Assembly (NCBI RefSeq): GCF_000485595.1 | Contig: NW_014577434.1 | Span: 339,990 to 362,273 of the forward strand | Source of the DNA: Priapulus caudatus | Lineage: Eukaryota > Priapulida > Priapulimorpha > Priapulimorphida > Priapulidae | Direction of reading: 5' to 3' | DNA: 22,284 nt | Part shown: positions 9,542 to 18,078 of the stretch, piece after piece | How the letters are laid out: the number at the start of each line of letters is the position of its first letter | Numbering within the stretch: the stretch's first letter is position 1 | Translations under genes and position numbers: made by a program | Notes under the pieces: generated by a model | What the model saw: only the letters and a program-made list of their open reading frames with translations | Databases searched by the model: none | Told to the model about the DNA's origin: nothing

Positions 9542-9663
9542 TGTGCCAGGGTAAACCTGCGAGCCGGACACCCCAACCCTAACTCCCACGGTCTTGGGAG
9601 GGGGGAGGTGTGATTTCCCATGCTCTGACCAGCCAAAAGGTGTTGTCTCACCCCCCTGGCACA
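9542..9663. repeat. Nested fold-back element, 122 bp
   Basis: TGTGCCAGGG (9542-9551) is perfectly inverted at 9654-9663. Nested within it, a CACCCCAACCCTAACTCCCA arm (9569-9588) pairs imperfectly with TGGGAGGGGGGAGGTGTG (9595-9612). The inner arm contains a CCCTAA telomere-like word. It could be a very short non-autonomous transposon; I see no clear target-site duplication. Confidence 0.45.
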
Positions 9664-9688
9664 CCAGTGTTATGCAGCTTTTCAGCAG

Positions 9689-9741
9689 AAGTCCTGAAGT
9701 CCTGAAGTCTTGAAGTCCTGAATCCTGAGTTTGAAGTCCTG
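9689..9741 (+). repeat. 8-bp tandem repeat (GAAGTCCT)n
   Basis: About six copies of GAAGTCCT, some with one-base changes or deletions (GAAGTCTT, GAATCCT, GAGTTT). The same word recurs once near 10865 (CCTGAAGTCCTGAG). Confidence 0.85.
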
Positions 9742-10600
9742 GTTCCTTGTTCTGTAACAACAGTAAAGACAAAACTGCAATGAATGAGTGTGAGATTATT
9801 ATTGCATAAGTATAGGTGATTACATTAATAAGCAACCCGTTAGGAGATATTATAACGGATCATTTCAGTCAACATATTTATGGATATTTCATATAATTTA
9901 CATTTCTTATGTTTGATTCCAAATATAACAGTTCAGACAGCCCTAATCAATTTGATAAAACCATAAAATTGGGAATTTTCATAAACAACAAAAACTCTCT
10001 TTCTCGACACATACACACATGCATGAACGCATGCACGCATATATGTATACATCCCCCATCCTTTACCATCTCTCATACTTTCTCACTACATGCTGCACCT
10101 CACAACATGCCCACAAGACACGCTCTTCCCTAAGACACGGATAGGAACTACTCACTTTGTATTGTTGGTCCAAGACTCCAAATGATAAGTACGCATGGTG
10201 TTTGAATGGAGGAAAAGACATCTTGCTCCATTCCCAGCCTCATGACTCAACACACTGGCACCAATTATCCCTCCTCTTATCCAATTATCTGAAAACAGAT
10301 ACCATCAAAGTGACAGAACATGTATAGAGTTGGTTGAAATTGCTGGAAAATTTTGGTTCTGCCAACCAGATAACGTCAAAATATTGATCACTGAATTTGA
10401 TACAAACACGTTTATATCTATATATATTGCAATTCACTAAATTAGTTTTGCTTGTGCTGTAATATCTAGAAAACAAGTCGTCTCCATCTTCTTGAGTGAC
10501 TAGCATATATTTAATGGGAGAAAGATTCTGGTGTTATTTACCTTCTTCATTGTGGATTATCTAGCAGAGCAGCACTCCTTTAGCTATGTTTCCTCTTCCC
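9742..10600. other. Intergenic-looking stretch, nothing recognised
   Basis: No gene seen. A CACATACACACATGCATGAACGCATGCACGCAT patch sits at about 10009-10041 and is split by one-base changes; the rest is AT-leaning unique-looking sequence. Confidence 0.45.
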
Positions 10601-10930
10601 TCCAATTAGGTCAATGCTGTGGTCAGCCACTCGCACGTCTCCACTACATTAGACATCTTCACCGTCACCCTGGCACGGGAGGCTAAACAGGTGCTATGCC
10701 TTGCCCAAGGACACCCTGTAGCCAAGGGTCGCAGAGGAAGCTTATCTCCTCACTAGTGACTTATGAAAGTCACTCCCTTCTCCAAGCAAACTGGAATAAA
10801 GTGCCTTGCTCATGCTCACAAGAGCAGTGATCAATGTGGGAATCCAAACTTCAGACTTTTCAGCCTGAAGTCCTGAGCGCCAATCACTTGCCCGCTGCTC
10901 TTCCCAGGTGGCTCTTGCACGGCGATGACA
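10601..10930 (+). mobile_element. SINE-like dispersed-repeat remnants
   Basis: The phrases TGCCTTGCCCAAGGACAC (10697-10714) and AAGTGCCTTGCTCA (10799-10812), the latter followed within 35 bases by GGGAATCCAAACT and then CCTGAAGTCCTGAGCGCC (about 10863-10880), follow the order of words I know from dispersed repeats common in marine invertebrates (a GTGCCTTGC...AAGGACAC box followed by a degenerate GGGATTCGAAC box). Both copies are decayed. The family assignment is from memory of the pattern and unverified. Confidence 0.3.
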
Positions 10931-11141
10931 CTGTCTCCATAAGTAGTTTGACAATGGTGTTGGTGGTAGTGGAGTTGGTGATGAAATTAGCAGCTCATCA
11001 CTGGATCATCTCTTTGCAGTTTTTGTTAGTCTTTGTTGATGGATCTCAGATGGAGGGAAGCATACATTCAATGGTTGGTAAAACTAAAAGGGCAACTGAT
11101 AGCTTGGGTGGAAGAGGAAGCTCACCTTCTCACTATGGACT
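10734..11141 (+). repeat. Diverged direct repeat flanking 350 bp
   Basis: The segment at 10734-10762 (AGAGGAAGCTTATCTCCTCA...) recurs at 11113-11141 (AGAGGAAGCTCACCTTCTCA...), each followed by ACT. About 22 of 29 positions agree. It may mark two copies of one decayed dispersed repeat. Confidence 0.4.
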
Positions 11142-11914
11142 ATCCTCTTTCATAAGATATAAACATGTGTCGTATATATATGCATACATCATGGAATCAG
11201 GTATCATCTTGGTTGAGTAGTCTTCGTCTGAGGGCCAGCAAGGTTGAAGTGATGGTGAGTCATGAGGTTGCATGCAACTGGTATTATAACCGAGCAATAC
11301 TCTTGATTCTTCTTGACTTGTGATGAAATTCCGCGCGGTGATGTTCACACTCAAAAGCTGACGTTCCGGATGGGTCCAAGGTGACATTTCGTGCCGTGTA
11401 CTGAGTCAATAGATAGATCTGCCTCCACATGATGTAAGCTGGACAATGGTGTGCATCGTCTTCTGATAAGTCAGATGCTATAGTCGTACTTCCAGCTCCA
11501 AGCTCACTTGAGATGCCCGTGGCTGATATATGTAGACATCTAAACGGCAACTGCAAATAGTCAAAATTATTGAGATAAGTATATATTCCATACAGTACTT
11601 TCAAGACAAACACATTTCAAATTATACATTGCAACTGACTACACTATTTGTACCAGATCCATTCAACATAAACCATCATCAATTAAGTTCTTAAAGCCTA
11701 GAGGAGTCTATCAATGAGCCATCAGTCAGTAGGTCGACGTACAGCTCGAGATCGCCACTTGCTAATGGAAGTACAGTAACAACAAAATTTACATGCCCAC
11801 TATCAGGAGCGAATAATTATCCCATGCTGTTATTATTCCCTCCTGCGACTATTGGTTTTAAGCTCATCATTGCAACTACAGCACACACACGCGCATCATG
11901 TTGACTCGACTAAA
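11142..11914. other. Intergenic-looking stretch, nothing recognised
   Basis: Open frames on both strands (for example 11284-11613 minus, 109 residues) show no recognisable motif and overlap each other. I see no repeat or signal worth naming. Confidence 0.45.
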
Positions 11915-11919
11915 AACGA

Positions 11920-12073
11920 AACCAGGGCAGTAGATTAAAGGGCACAGACGGCAATTACATAAAAGGGCAAGGCAGGTCACTGCCGTCGGTCGGGTTGGAT
12001 TTTCAGGAGCAGTACGGCGATTGATAGGGGAACCGACTGCAATCACCGTCGGTTAATTCGAGCCCTGGTAGTA
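11920..12073. mobile_element. Possible short TIR element with CCAGGGC ends
   Basis: ACCAGGGC near 11922-11929 is inverted as GCCCTGGT near 12062-12069. The right end read inward gives CCAGGGCTCGAATTAAC, resembling CAGGG-type ends of hAT-like non-autonomous elements in aquatic animals. GACGGC/GCCGTC words within are partly inverted. There is no clear 8-bp target duplication, so the boundaries and the class are guesses. Confidence 0.25.
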
Positions 12074-12115
12074 ACTAAGTATTAACTTTTACTTCAAAAC
12101 ATGTGTTAGTAGCCC

Positions 12116-12495
12116 GTCACGCGAGTCAACCAGAATAGTTTGCGATATCCTATTTTCATTTTTATTAGTGACTTTCATGTGGTTGTATGTTCAAAGTGTC
12201 AGTGCTTACTTCCCAAATTGTGTATTTGTTTGAAAAAACATCATTCCTCTCATAATGGTACACAGTGCAGGCACGTGACTCGCATGACAGCCCACATATA
12301 TGTGACTCGCGTGACATGTTTGAGGTGGTTTTTTCTTGGAGGATAAATAAAAATATACTCGACTAAACTAAAGAGGTAGCACTAGACGAATTAACAGTAT
12401 CAAGCATTTGTTACTACCCTTTCTATTTTCTTCACAAACTTAAAAATTCTATTTCTTTTGTGACTCGCATGACACATTTTGAGGGTGTTTTCATC
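12116..12495. repeat. Four copies of a TGACTCGC[A/G]TGAC word
   Basis: The word occurs inverted at 12116-12128 and direct at 12276-12288, 12303-12315 and 12461-12473. The last two copies extend into a shared downstream segment (TTTGAGG[T/G]G...TTTTC), making a 34-base imperfect direct repeat. The core resembles bZIP-type sites (TGACTC), but no function can be assigned. Confidence 0.7.
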
Positions 12496-12725
12496 ATATA
12501 AATTGTTCAGGGAATGCTAATGCAAATTGATAGGCATCTTAATCAGGGCCATAGGCTGAGCAAATTGTAAGGGATTTCTCTGAACTATGTTTTTACCAAA
12601 AAAGCTGTATCAGCAGAACTAATAAGGGTTTAGTTCATCAGTTCAGCTGTTGGACTAAGCCATGGCAGGTAAAACTAAGACAAAAATTTATCTGAATTGT
12701 AATTCCGTTACCGTGGAATTGCCCA

Positions 12726-12741
12726 GTAGTAGTACTACTAC
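12726..12741. repeat. Perfect 16-bp palindrome
   Basis: GTAGTAGTACTACTAC, a (TAG)n/(CTA)n microsatellite switch point, sits 9 bases upstream of the fold-back element. Confidence 0.9.
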
Positions 12742-12750
12742 TACCAGGAG

Positions 12751-12975
12751 TAAGATAATATGGCCCTATATCCGGTTCAACGATAGAGAACATGGGTCCC
12801 AATAAAACCAATGTCATTTACATCAATATAAATATAATATTATATCAATATAATAGGTTAGGGTTATGGTTAGGGTTAGGGTTAGGGTTAGAATTAGGGT
12901 TCGGTTTAGGCAAATTGGTTTTATTGGGACCCATGTTCTTTATCCTTGGGCCGGATATCATCCTATATTATCTTA
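12751..12975. mobile_element. 225-bp fold-back element with 62-bp inverted arms
   Basis: Left arm 12751-12812 and right arm 12914-12975 are inverted copies: about 53 of 62 positions agree without gaps, and the inner 26 are identical. Both ends start TAAGATAATAT. If the outermost TA is the target duplication, the element would be mariner-like; otherwise no duplication is obvious. It has no coding capacity. The space between the arms holds AT-rich sequence and a TTAGGG array. Arms of this length could fold into a long stem, so a transcript would be double-stranded. Confidence 0.75.
12856..12910 (+). repeat. Interstitial telomere-like (GGTTAG)n array
   Basis: GGTTAGGGTTATGGTTAGG and further TTAGGG units, about nine counting variants (GTTATG, GTTAGAATTAG, GTTCGG, TTTAGG). 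TTAGGG is the ancestral animal telomere repeat. It lies wholly inside the fold-back element, so it moved with that element or grew inside it, rather than marking a chromosome end. Confidence 0.9.
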
Positions 12976-12976
12976 G

Positions 12977-13606
12977 GACGTGGATATTCGTCCGAGCATC
13001 GGACACCTGTTCGTATGCGCTATTCGTCCGAGCAGTTGCTGCGCATGCGCTGTTCATGTTGTATTACATAAATGTAATATAATGCTAGTCTAGGGAGTCG
13101 CCCACTCTCCAACATAACTCTAATACTAACCACAATCTAAACCTACCACTAATTATTTAACTCTAACCTAACTCTAATACTAACCACAATCTAAACCTAC
13201 CACTAATTATTTAACTCTAACCTAACTCTAATACTAACCACAATCTAAACCTGCCACTAATTATTAATCGACTTGGTTTGCTTATATAGGCGAATGATAG
13301 TACCAAACACTATCTATGATGTATAACCACATACGCAACACATGTATGCAGAGGCGTCACAGCCGTAGGTCTGCGTAGCAAAACACGAGGCAAAAAGCCT
13401 AAAGGGCAAAATATAAGCCTAATATAATATAATATAATAAAATTTAGAGCGTCTAGATTTTAAAATTGGCTGGAGGGAAACCCCCCAGACCCCCATTTAC
13501 ACTTCCTATCTCCGGCACTAGAGGCCGTGCGCCTGCGGCGCGGTACGCTGCTCGGCCGAATAGCGCATACGAATAGGTGTCCGATGCTCGGATGAATATC
13601 CACGTC
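12977..13606. mobile_element. 630-bp fold-back element with 59-bp inverted arms
   Basis: Arms 12977-13035 and 13548-13606 are inverted copies with 56 of 59 positions identical and no gaps. The arms are GC-richer than the core and begin GACGTGGATATTC. Similarity stops abruptly outside the arms; I see no target-site duplication. The core carries a 54-bp minisatellite and an AT-rich (TATAA)n-like patch near 13420-13440 and has no coding frame. Only one base separates this element from the previous fold-back. The small number of arm mismatches suggests a fairly recent origin or ongoing gene conversion between the arms. Confidence 0.75.
13115..13266 (+). repeat. 54-bp minisatellite, 2.8 copies
   Basis: Units start at 13115, 13169 and 13223 (the last partial, 44 bases). 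Copies one and two are identical; the third differs by an A to G near 13253 and at its end. Each unit is built of CTAACC, CTAAACC, CTACCACTAA-like words, a degenerate relative of the telomere repeat complement. Confidence 0.95.
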
Positions 13607-15139
13607 GTCATGCATAATCACACTAACGGTACCTTATGACAAAATAAACTAGTTCCTCCCATTTCACTGCGCCGGCGCGTTGTCTTATAAAAGGTATTTG
13701 AAAATACCTCCAATGTTGTTCAAATTCTCCGATGTTGTTGACACTTTCGCGTTGCCCTGCCAAGCAACCGCACAGCGGTGCTGCGGTGCAGCGGTACGGG
13801 TGTACCAAAGATAAAAACATGTGACTCATTCGGCGCACGGATCCATAGCTGCCAGCGCTGCATACTGTCGTAGGACGTTCCCGCGGTCGTGTGCGCCTTG
13901 CCGCGGAACTGTGCGCAAGATCTGCGCTTAAGCGCTTCGGATCAACATCTCCTTTCGGCAACGCTTCTCTAGTATCCCGTCTCATCTGGATAAGGTGTTT
14001 ATGGTGTTCCCATTATGATAGACAGCATATAACAATGTACTGTGTCATATCAGTGTATGTACGATGATTAGTGCACTGGTTGTAGGCTTTTACATTATGT
14101 ACGTGTAACGTAATGTGTGTTGCTATAGTAACCCTATTCATTCACTTAGTATGTCATCATGATCTTTATATGGTTATTATCATGGCATCACTCATTGCAC
14201 TATGTAAACTATATATTGTGTTGTAATGGTTAAAAGTTGAACCAAATTCGATGCTGGTGCCAATTTGATGTGGCTTTTTTAAACCAGGATAATATAGCGT
14301 AACGAAGTAAATGCATGTGATATGGTATGTAGACGAGTTTACGTTTGCGAAGTGTCATTGCGGGCATGCATACAACAAGGTAATTTTGTCGTTTGAGTAA
14401 CAACGCATATAAGTTATTGCATAGATAATTATTAACACATGAATGTTTCTATTATGTAAACCATATGGCATATCGTTTCAGGGTCTAGTGGTTTCTTGGC
14501 AAAATGAAATGTAGTATACGATAGGTCATCTTTATTTCCATATATACACACCAGTAGGACACAATACTATGGCCTCATGAGTGAAGTATGTTATTTTGGT
14601 TTTTGTAGTCACTTTTGCTGGCATGGCAGTGATGCATATTAGAAGGATCACCTGTGGAAACACGTTTCTTGTTGATCATTGCAACATAATGCATTTTATA
14701 AATCTCTCTTGCGGAACATATATCTCAATTTACATTTATTGGCTGCTGTTATCGACTAGATATCCGAGTAACATACATAATCAAGAGGTTACGTTTATGT
14801 AATGGAGGTATTTCTTTAGTGGAATTGTAATTTGTACAATTATGTGCAAAGTAAACTATATTGCATTCATAACAAATCAAAGTAAAGTGAGACATATTTC
14901 AGAATCACGATTCGGGATTTTATTTTTGTGTGAGTTAAATGTAGGGGACTCACCAGAATCAACTTTCACAATCAGTATGTCTGGTGTAATTTATAGAATG
15001 GCTTGCGTGCATATATAAAGGTGATATTAATCAGAAATTGTGAATAATTAGCCATCTACAGTCGTAACGTGGAACATACATAGTTTACGTTGTTCAGGTG
15101 AGCAGACTTTCTAAGTGACTATGAATTCAGCTCTAAGAC
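13607..15139. other. Intergenic-looking stretch, nothing recognised
   Basis: A 120-residue minus-strand frame at 13623-13985 crosses a GC-richer patch and matches nothing I know; a palindrome (AGGTATTT ga AAATACCT, about 13692-13709) next to a TATAAAAG lies within it. A 73-residue plus-strand frame at 14581-14802 starts with a hydrophobic, signal-like stretch but is AT-biased and isolated. I call neither a gene. Confidence 0.4.
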
Positions 15140-15534
15140 ATGTGACCCGTGATAGCCAAATGAGTCGGAAGTCGCACAGTAGCATTCTACTGTACAATCA
15201 ATTAAAAAAAACAAAAACAATGTTTACTTTTATTCTGTATAAGCAAAAATGTCTTAATTCAATTAAAACCTGCTTAAATTGAATGATTTATAAGAAGTGT
15301 CGGCTAGAAAAATCAGTGAATGATATTAGTTTTCAGCCCTTATTTTATACAATTCTCAGGAAATTTTAATCGCATGGTATCTCGATTTATAATGGTCATA
15401 AAATATTCATTTTCAACCAATTTTCAATATCTATATAAAAATAGAAAGCTATGAATCTCAGGTATCTGAATATGTATTCAACCTAAAATGTCAAAATTGC
15501 CCCAAGTGACTCATTTTGCTATCACCGGTCACAT
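15140..15534. mobile_element. 395-bp MITE-like element with 27-bp TIRs
   Basis: The termini 15140-15166 and 15508-15534 are inverted copies agreeing at 25 of 27 positions, starting ATGTGACC and ending AATGAGTC. The interior is AT-rich and non-coding, with a smaller inverted repeat (AATTCAATT / AATTGAATG) near 15258-15284. No clear target-site duplication is seen. The size, the TIRs and the absence of coding capacity fit a miniature inverted-repeat transposable element; its superfamily is unknown. Confidence 0.7.
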
Positions 15535-16530
15535 ATAACTATAATAAAGTCACCGTCATCCGTAAAAATAATGGAATAGCATCATTTACATTAGAAAACA
15601 ATTGATAGAGTAGCACACCACACTATGTAGTAGAATTGATTTTCTAACTGAAAAAGACGTTCTTATGTTGACAAATAAACAAAGAAGTGTCCACATTTTT
15701 CATGGGCCTACTTGGCATTCAGTTCCAATTAACCTAGATTGTTGTCAGGTTGTACAGGTCTACCTGCATGAGCAATAACTATCTTTTACGTGTATGTATG
15801 TATACGTAAATTGTATCCATAATCCCATAAATGTACTCAAATGTTACTGTTACACATAATCAGTTTAATATTATTTTACAACAACAAGCCAACTTTGCAC
15901 TCTGCTTGTGTATTTTTACTGATGGCTTGAATTGATATTATACATATTCGTTCATGTGCCGCTTTGTATATACCGTTCTTAATTGTGTGAAGTATAGATG
16001 TACTTGCTTCATTGGTTACTTATGTCGGTACCTGTGTTGTTGTTTTATGATTTTATCATTAGGAAACAGTTTTATATCAATACCATATTGTGTGAATTTT
16101 TACATATATACGGATTGTACATGCCAAGAACATGGTGACAATTATATGAAATTTAATTTTCTATCACTGCAAGTTTTTTACTTGTTTATATTTTTTCATC
16201 AGAACAAAATTAATAGTCCATACGTGAAAGCACAGCCTCTATTTATTTGTACCTCTATCAGCTAATTTATCAAGTGAAGCTAAATCAGTGAACGCCAATA
16301 TATGACTGAATGTTTCCGCACGCAGTTTCATAAACCCCGTATTTTAAACAAATTTGCAATAAAACATACTCATAAATTCTACGTTAGTGCTCTAATAAAG
16401 AATGTTGTAAATTGATACAGTATTTTGATTTCAGCATTGAGTTCGTTCTACACATCAAAATTCAGATGGTCTTCACATGGTCATTCCGCACTGCCCACAC
16501 TGTCGCTTATGAAATAGCATCCCGTTTCCG
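15535..16530. other. AT-rich stretch, nothing recognised
   Basis: AT-rich sequence throughout. The plus-strand frame at 15954-16265 (103 residues, Cys/Phe/Tyr-rich) resembles no family, and its composition follows the local AT bias. No repeats of note. Confidence 0.45.
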
Positions 16531-16540
16531 TTTTTAGCTC

Positions 16541-16602
16541 ACCTTGACATCGTCAATGTCGACGACGTCTGACGTCGACGTCGACGTCATCGACAAAGTC
16601 AA
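16541..16602. repeat. (GACGTC/GTCGAC)n palindromic cluster
   Basis: A run of GACGTC and GTCGAC words (16558-16588) forms a self-complementary tract flanked by TTGACATCGTC and its partial inverse GACAAAGTCAA. It contains several CRE/ATF-like TGACGTC cores, but simple-sequence expansion explains it equally well. Confidence 0.7.
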
Positions 16603-16730
16603 TGGCCATAAATCAGTTCAGGTTCAACGGATTTTGCTCATTTTTGGTATGTGAATGAATAAGGACTGGCCCCAAAACATATCCCACGGGTTTTGATATT
16701 TTTTTTAAATTATGCAAATTAGGTAGATTT

Positions 16731-16923
16731 TGTTGTAATTCTAGGTTTATCAGCTTTATTTCAAATAAATAAGATGGCGAAGTCTGATATAACGTGTAGT
16801 CTCGTTTTAATTCACGTAAGCAAGCAACAAGTCTCGCATGGTGCGAGAACACGCGAGATGTACACAAACAATAGACAAGTAACACAGTCCCGACATTTAG
16901 ACTCTTTGCTACATTTTTCAACA
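16731..16923 (-). mobile_element. 3' LTR of the minus-strand copia element
   Basis: Read on the minus strand the 193-bp segment starts TGTTG and ends CAACA, the inverted TG...CA termini of LTR retrotransposons. It is directly preceded by a purine tract GAGAAGGAG (plus coordinates 16924-16932), as expected for second-strand priming next to a 3' LTR, and it carries AATAAA (minus strand, 16755-16760) near its end. It lies about 110 bases after the stop of the RNase H frame. The 5' LTR is absent, so LTR identity and the target duplication cannot be checked. A 103-residue open frame crosses it, but it is LTR sequence, not a gene. Confidence 0.7.
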
Positions 16924-16965
16924 CTCCTTCTCAAAATGCTAAATGGGAAAAAATATTAACTGAAG

Positions 16966-17049
16966 AAAGTCAGTCCATTGAAATTACGAAATAACACCCT
17001 TGATTTTTCTCAATCTCTCTTGAATTTAAAGTCAGTTCATAGAAATTAC
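16966..17049 (-). repeat. 22-bp direct repeat duplicating the end of the copia frame
   Basis: The plus-strand segments 16966-16987 and 17028-17049 agree at 20 of 22 positions (both start AAAGTCAGT). On the minus strand the upstream copy encodes the frame's last residues, ISMN-stop, and the second would read ISMD-stop. A small tandem-type duplication has therefore copied the 3' end of the polyprotein frame into its 3' UTR. Confidence 0.7.
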
Positions 17050-17448
17050 TCCAATCATGTTTCTAAGTCTCTTGAATTGAGCTTGAGCAAGTCCCTTGGT
17101 TAGGATGTCAGCTACCATGTCCTCACTCCTGCAGTACTGGAGCACAACGGCTCCATTCTCCACCTGCTCCCGGATGAAATGATATTTAATGGCGATGTGT
17201 TTTGCTCGACCATGAAACTGAGGGTTTTTGGTCATACATATAGCAGACTGGTTATCTTCGAATATAAACATATCACTTGCCGTATCATTTCTTAGGTCGT
17301 AGGAAAGGCGTTTCAGCCAGATAGCCTCTTGTGCAGCACTAGCTAAGGCCATATATTCTGCCTCAGCCGTAGACAGTGCCACACAGCTCTGCTTTTTACT
17401 CCTCCAACTGATGGCAGCACCACACACTTGAAACACATAACCAGTCAA
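17032..17448 (-). CDS. Copia-type RNase H domain, 5'-truncated polyprotein
   Basis: This is the C-terminal end of a Ty1/copia Gag-Pol polyprotein. RNase H removes the RNA template during reverse transcription inside virus-like particles. Visible motifs, numbered from the start of the open segment: GYVFQ (3-7), AAISWRSKKQ (11-20), STAEAEYMAL (26-35, with the acidic Glu), DNQSAI (65-70), YHFIRE (89-94) and ADILTKGL (113-120). The usual HID motif reads HIA (84-86), and the SD.DWAGD block that normally precedes GYVFQ is missing. The first codon is TTG, not ATG: the frame is open upstream for only about 40 bases, across a TTTGCTCGAG tandem repeat, so this is a truncated fragment rather than a gene with its own start. 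The 139-codon remnant has no stops or frameshifts, suggesting a fairly young insertion. Confidence 0.95.
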   Translation of the reverse strand: MTGYVFQVCGAAISWRSKKQSCVALSTAEAEYMALASAAQEAIWLKRLSYDLRNDTASDMFIFEDNQSAICMTKNPQFHGRAKHIAIKYHFIREQVENGAVVLQYCRSEDMVADILTKGLAQAQFKRLRNMIGVISMN

Positions 17449-17496
17449 ACTCGGAGTTTGCTCGAGTTTGCTCGAGTTTGCAAACTAAAGTTTGCT
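17446..17496 (+). repeat. TTTGCTCGAG tandem repeat at the copia breakpoint
   Basis: GAGTTTGCTC repeats about 2.5 times, preceded by the hairpin CAAACTC gg AGTTTG and followed by TTTGC words. It sits exactly where homology to the copia RNase H domain ends, so it marks the truncation junction. Confidence 0.8.
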
Positions 17497-18075
17497 AGTG
17501 TAGACAGGGCTTAATACATACAATTTACATTGATGTCCCCATCCCCACAAATAAAAAAAGAGTACATTATATTACGTATTTTTTTGAAAATTTGAAATTA
17601 TGAAAATGGCTCTGGTAAATTTTTTACAATACAAGTAAAAAAAATGGCTCTGGTGGAAAAAAAGAGTATTTTTTACCCTGGTGGAGTGTAAGAATTAGTG
17701 AGATAAAAGTAATATAACCTGAGGTGCAGTGTAATACTCGTTTTACTCCATAAAATAAGGTAGAATAGTAATGGGTAAATGTTGTTTTTTCCCATTAGTA
17801 TGATGAGCGTTTGTGAGGAAAGCATATATATTTAATCTACATTATCATCTACAGTATTACTTGGTATTACCTACAGTACAGTACAGTACAGGTGTCATCC
17901 AGTAAGGCCACCATTTTTTATTTTGTTGGCTTACAGAATTTTTGTTATTGTTGTTGACTCGGTAGGGTAAAAAAAAATGTTGTTTTGTCAGATCAAACAA
18001 GTCAAAATACAGTGATACTGTTATACATGATATTAAAGTATTTTAAGAAAACTAAATGAAAACAAAACTCAACTT
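17497..18075. other. AT-rich spacer with small repeats
   Basis: No gene. AAAATGGCTCTGGT is repeated at 17603-17616 and 17641-17654 (38-bp period), and (TACAG)4 lies at 17872-17891. A7-A8 and T runs are frequent. Confidence 0.6.
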
Positions 18076-18078
18076 GGC

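Noticed and set aside
12856-12910. True chromosome end
   Set aside because: Sequence continues on both sides and the array is short, degenerate and enclosed by inverted arms.
13115-13266. CRISPR-like array from regularly spaced repeats
   Set aside because: The 54-bp units are identical throughout, with no variable spacers; this is a minisatellite.
14581-14802. 73-residue frame with a signal-peptide-like start
   Set aside because: It is isolated in AT-rich DNA and its hydrophobicity is expected from T-rich codons; there is no family match.
16613-16924. 103-residue minus-strand frame
   Set aside because: It lies almost wholly inside the copia LTR (16731-16923) and is not a separate gene.
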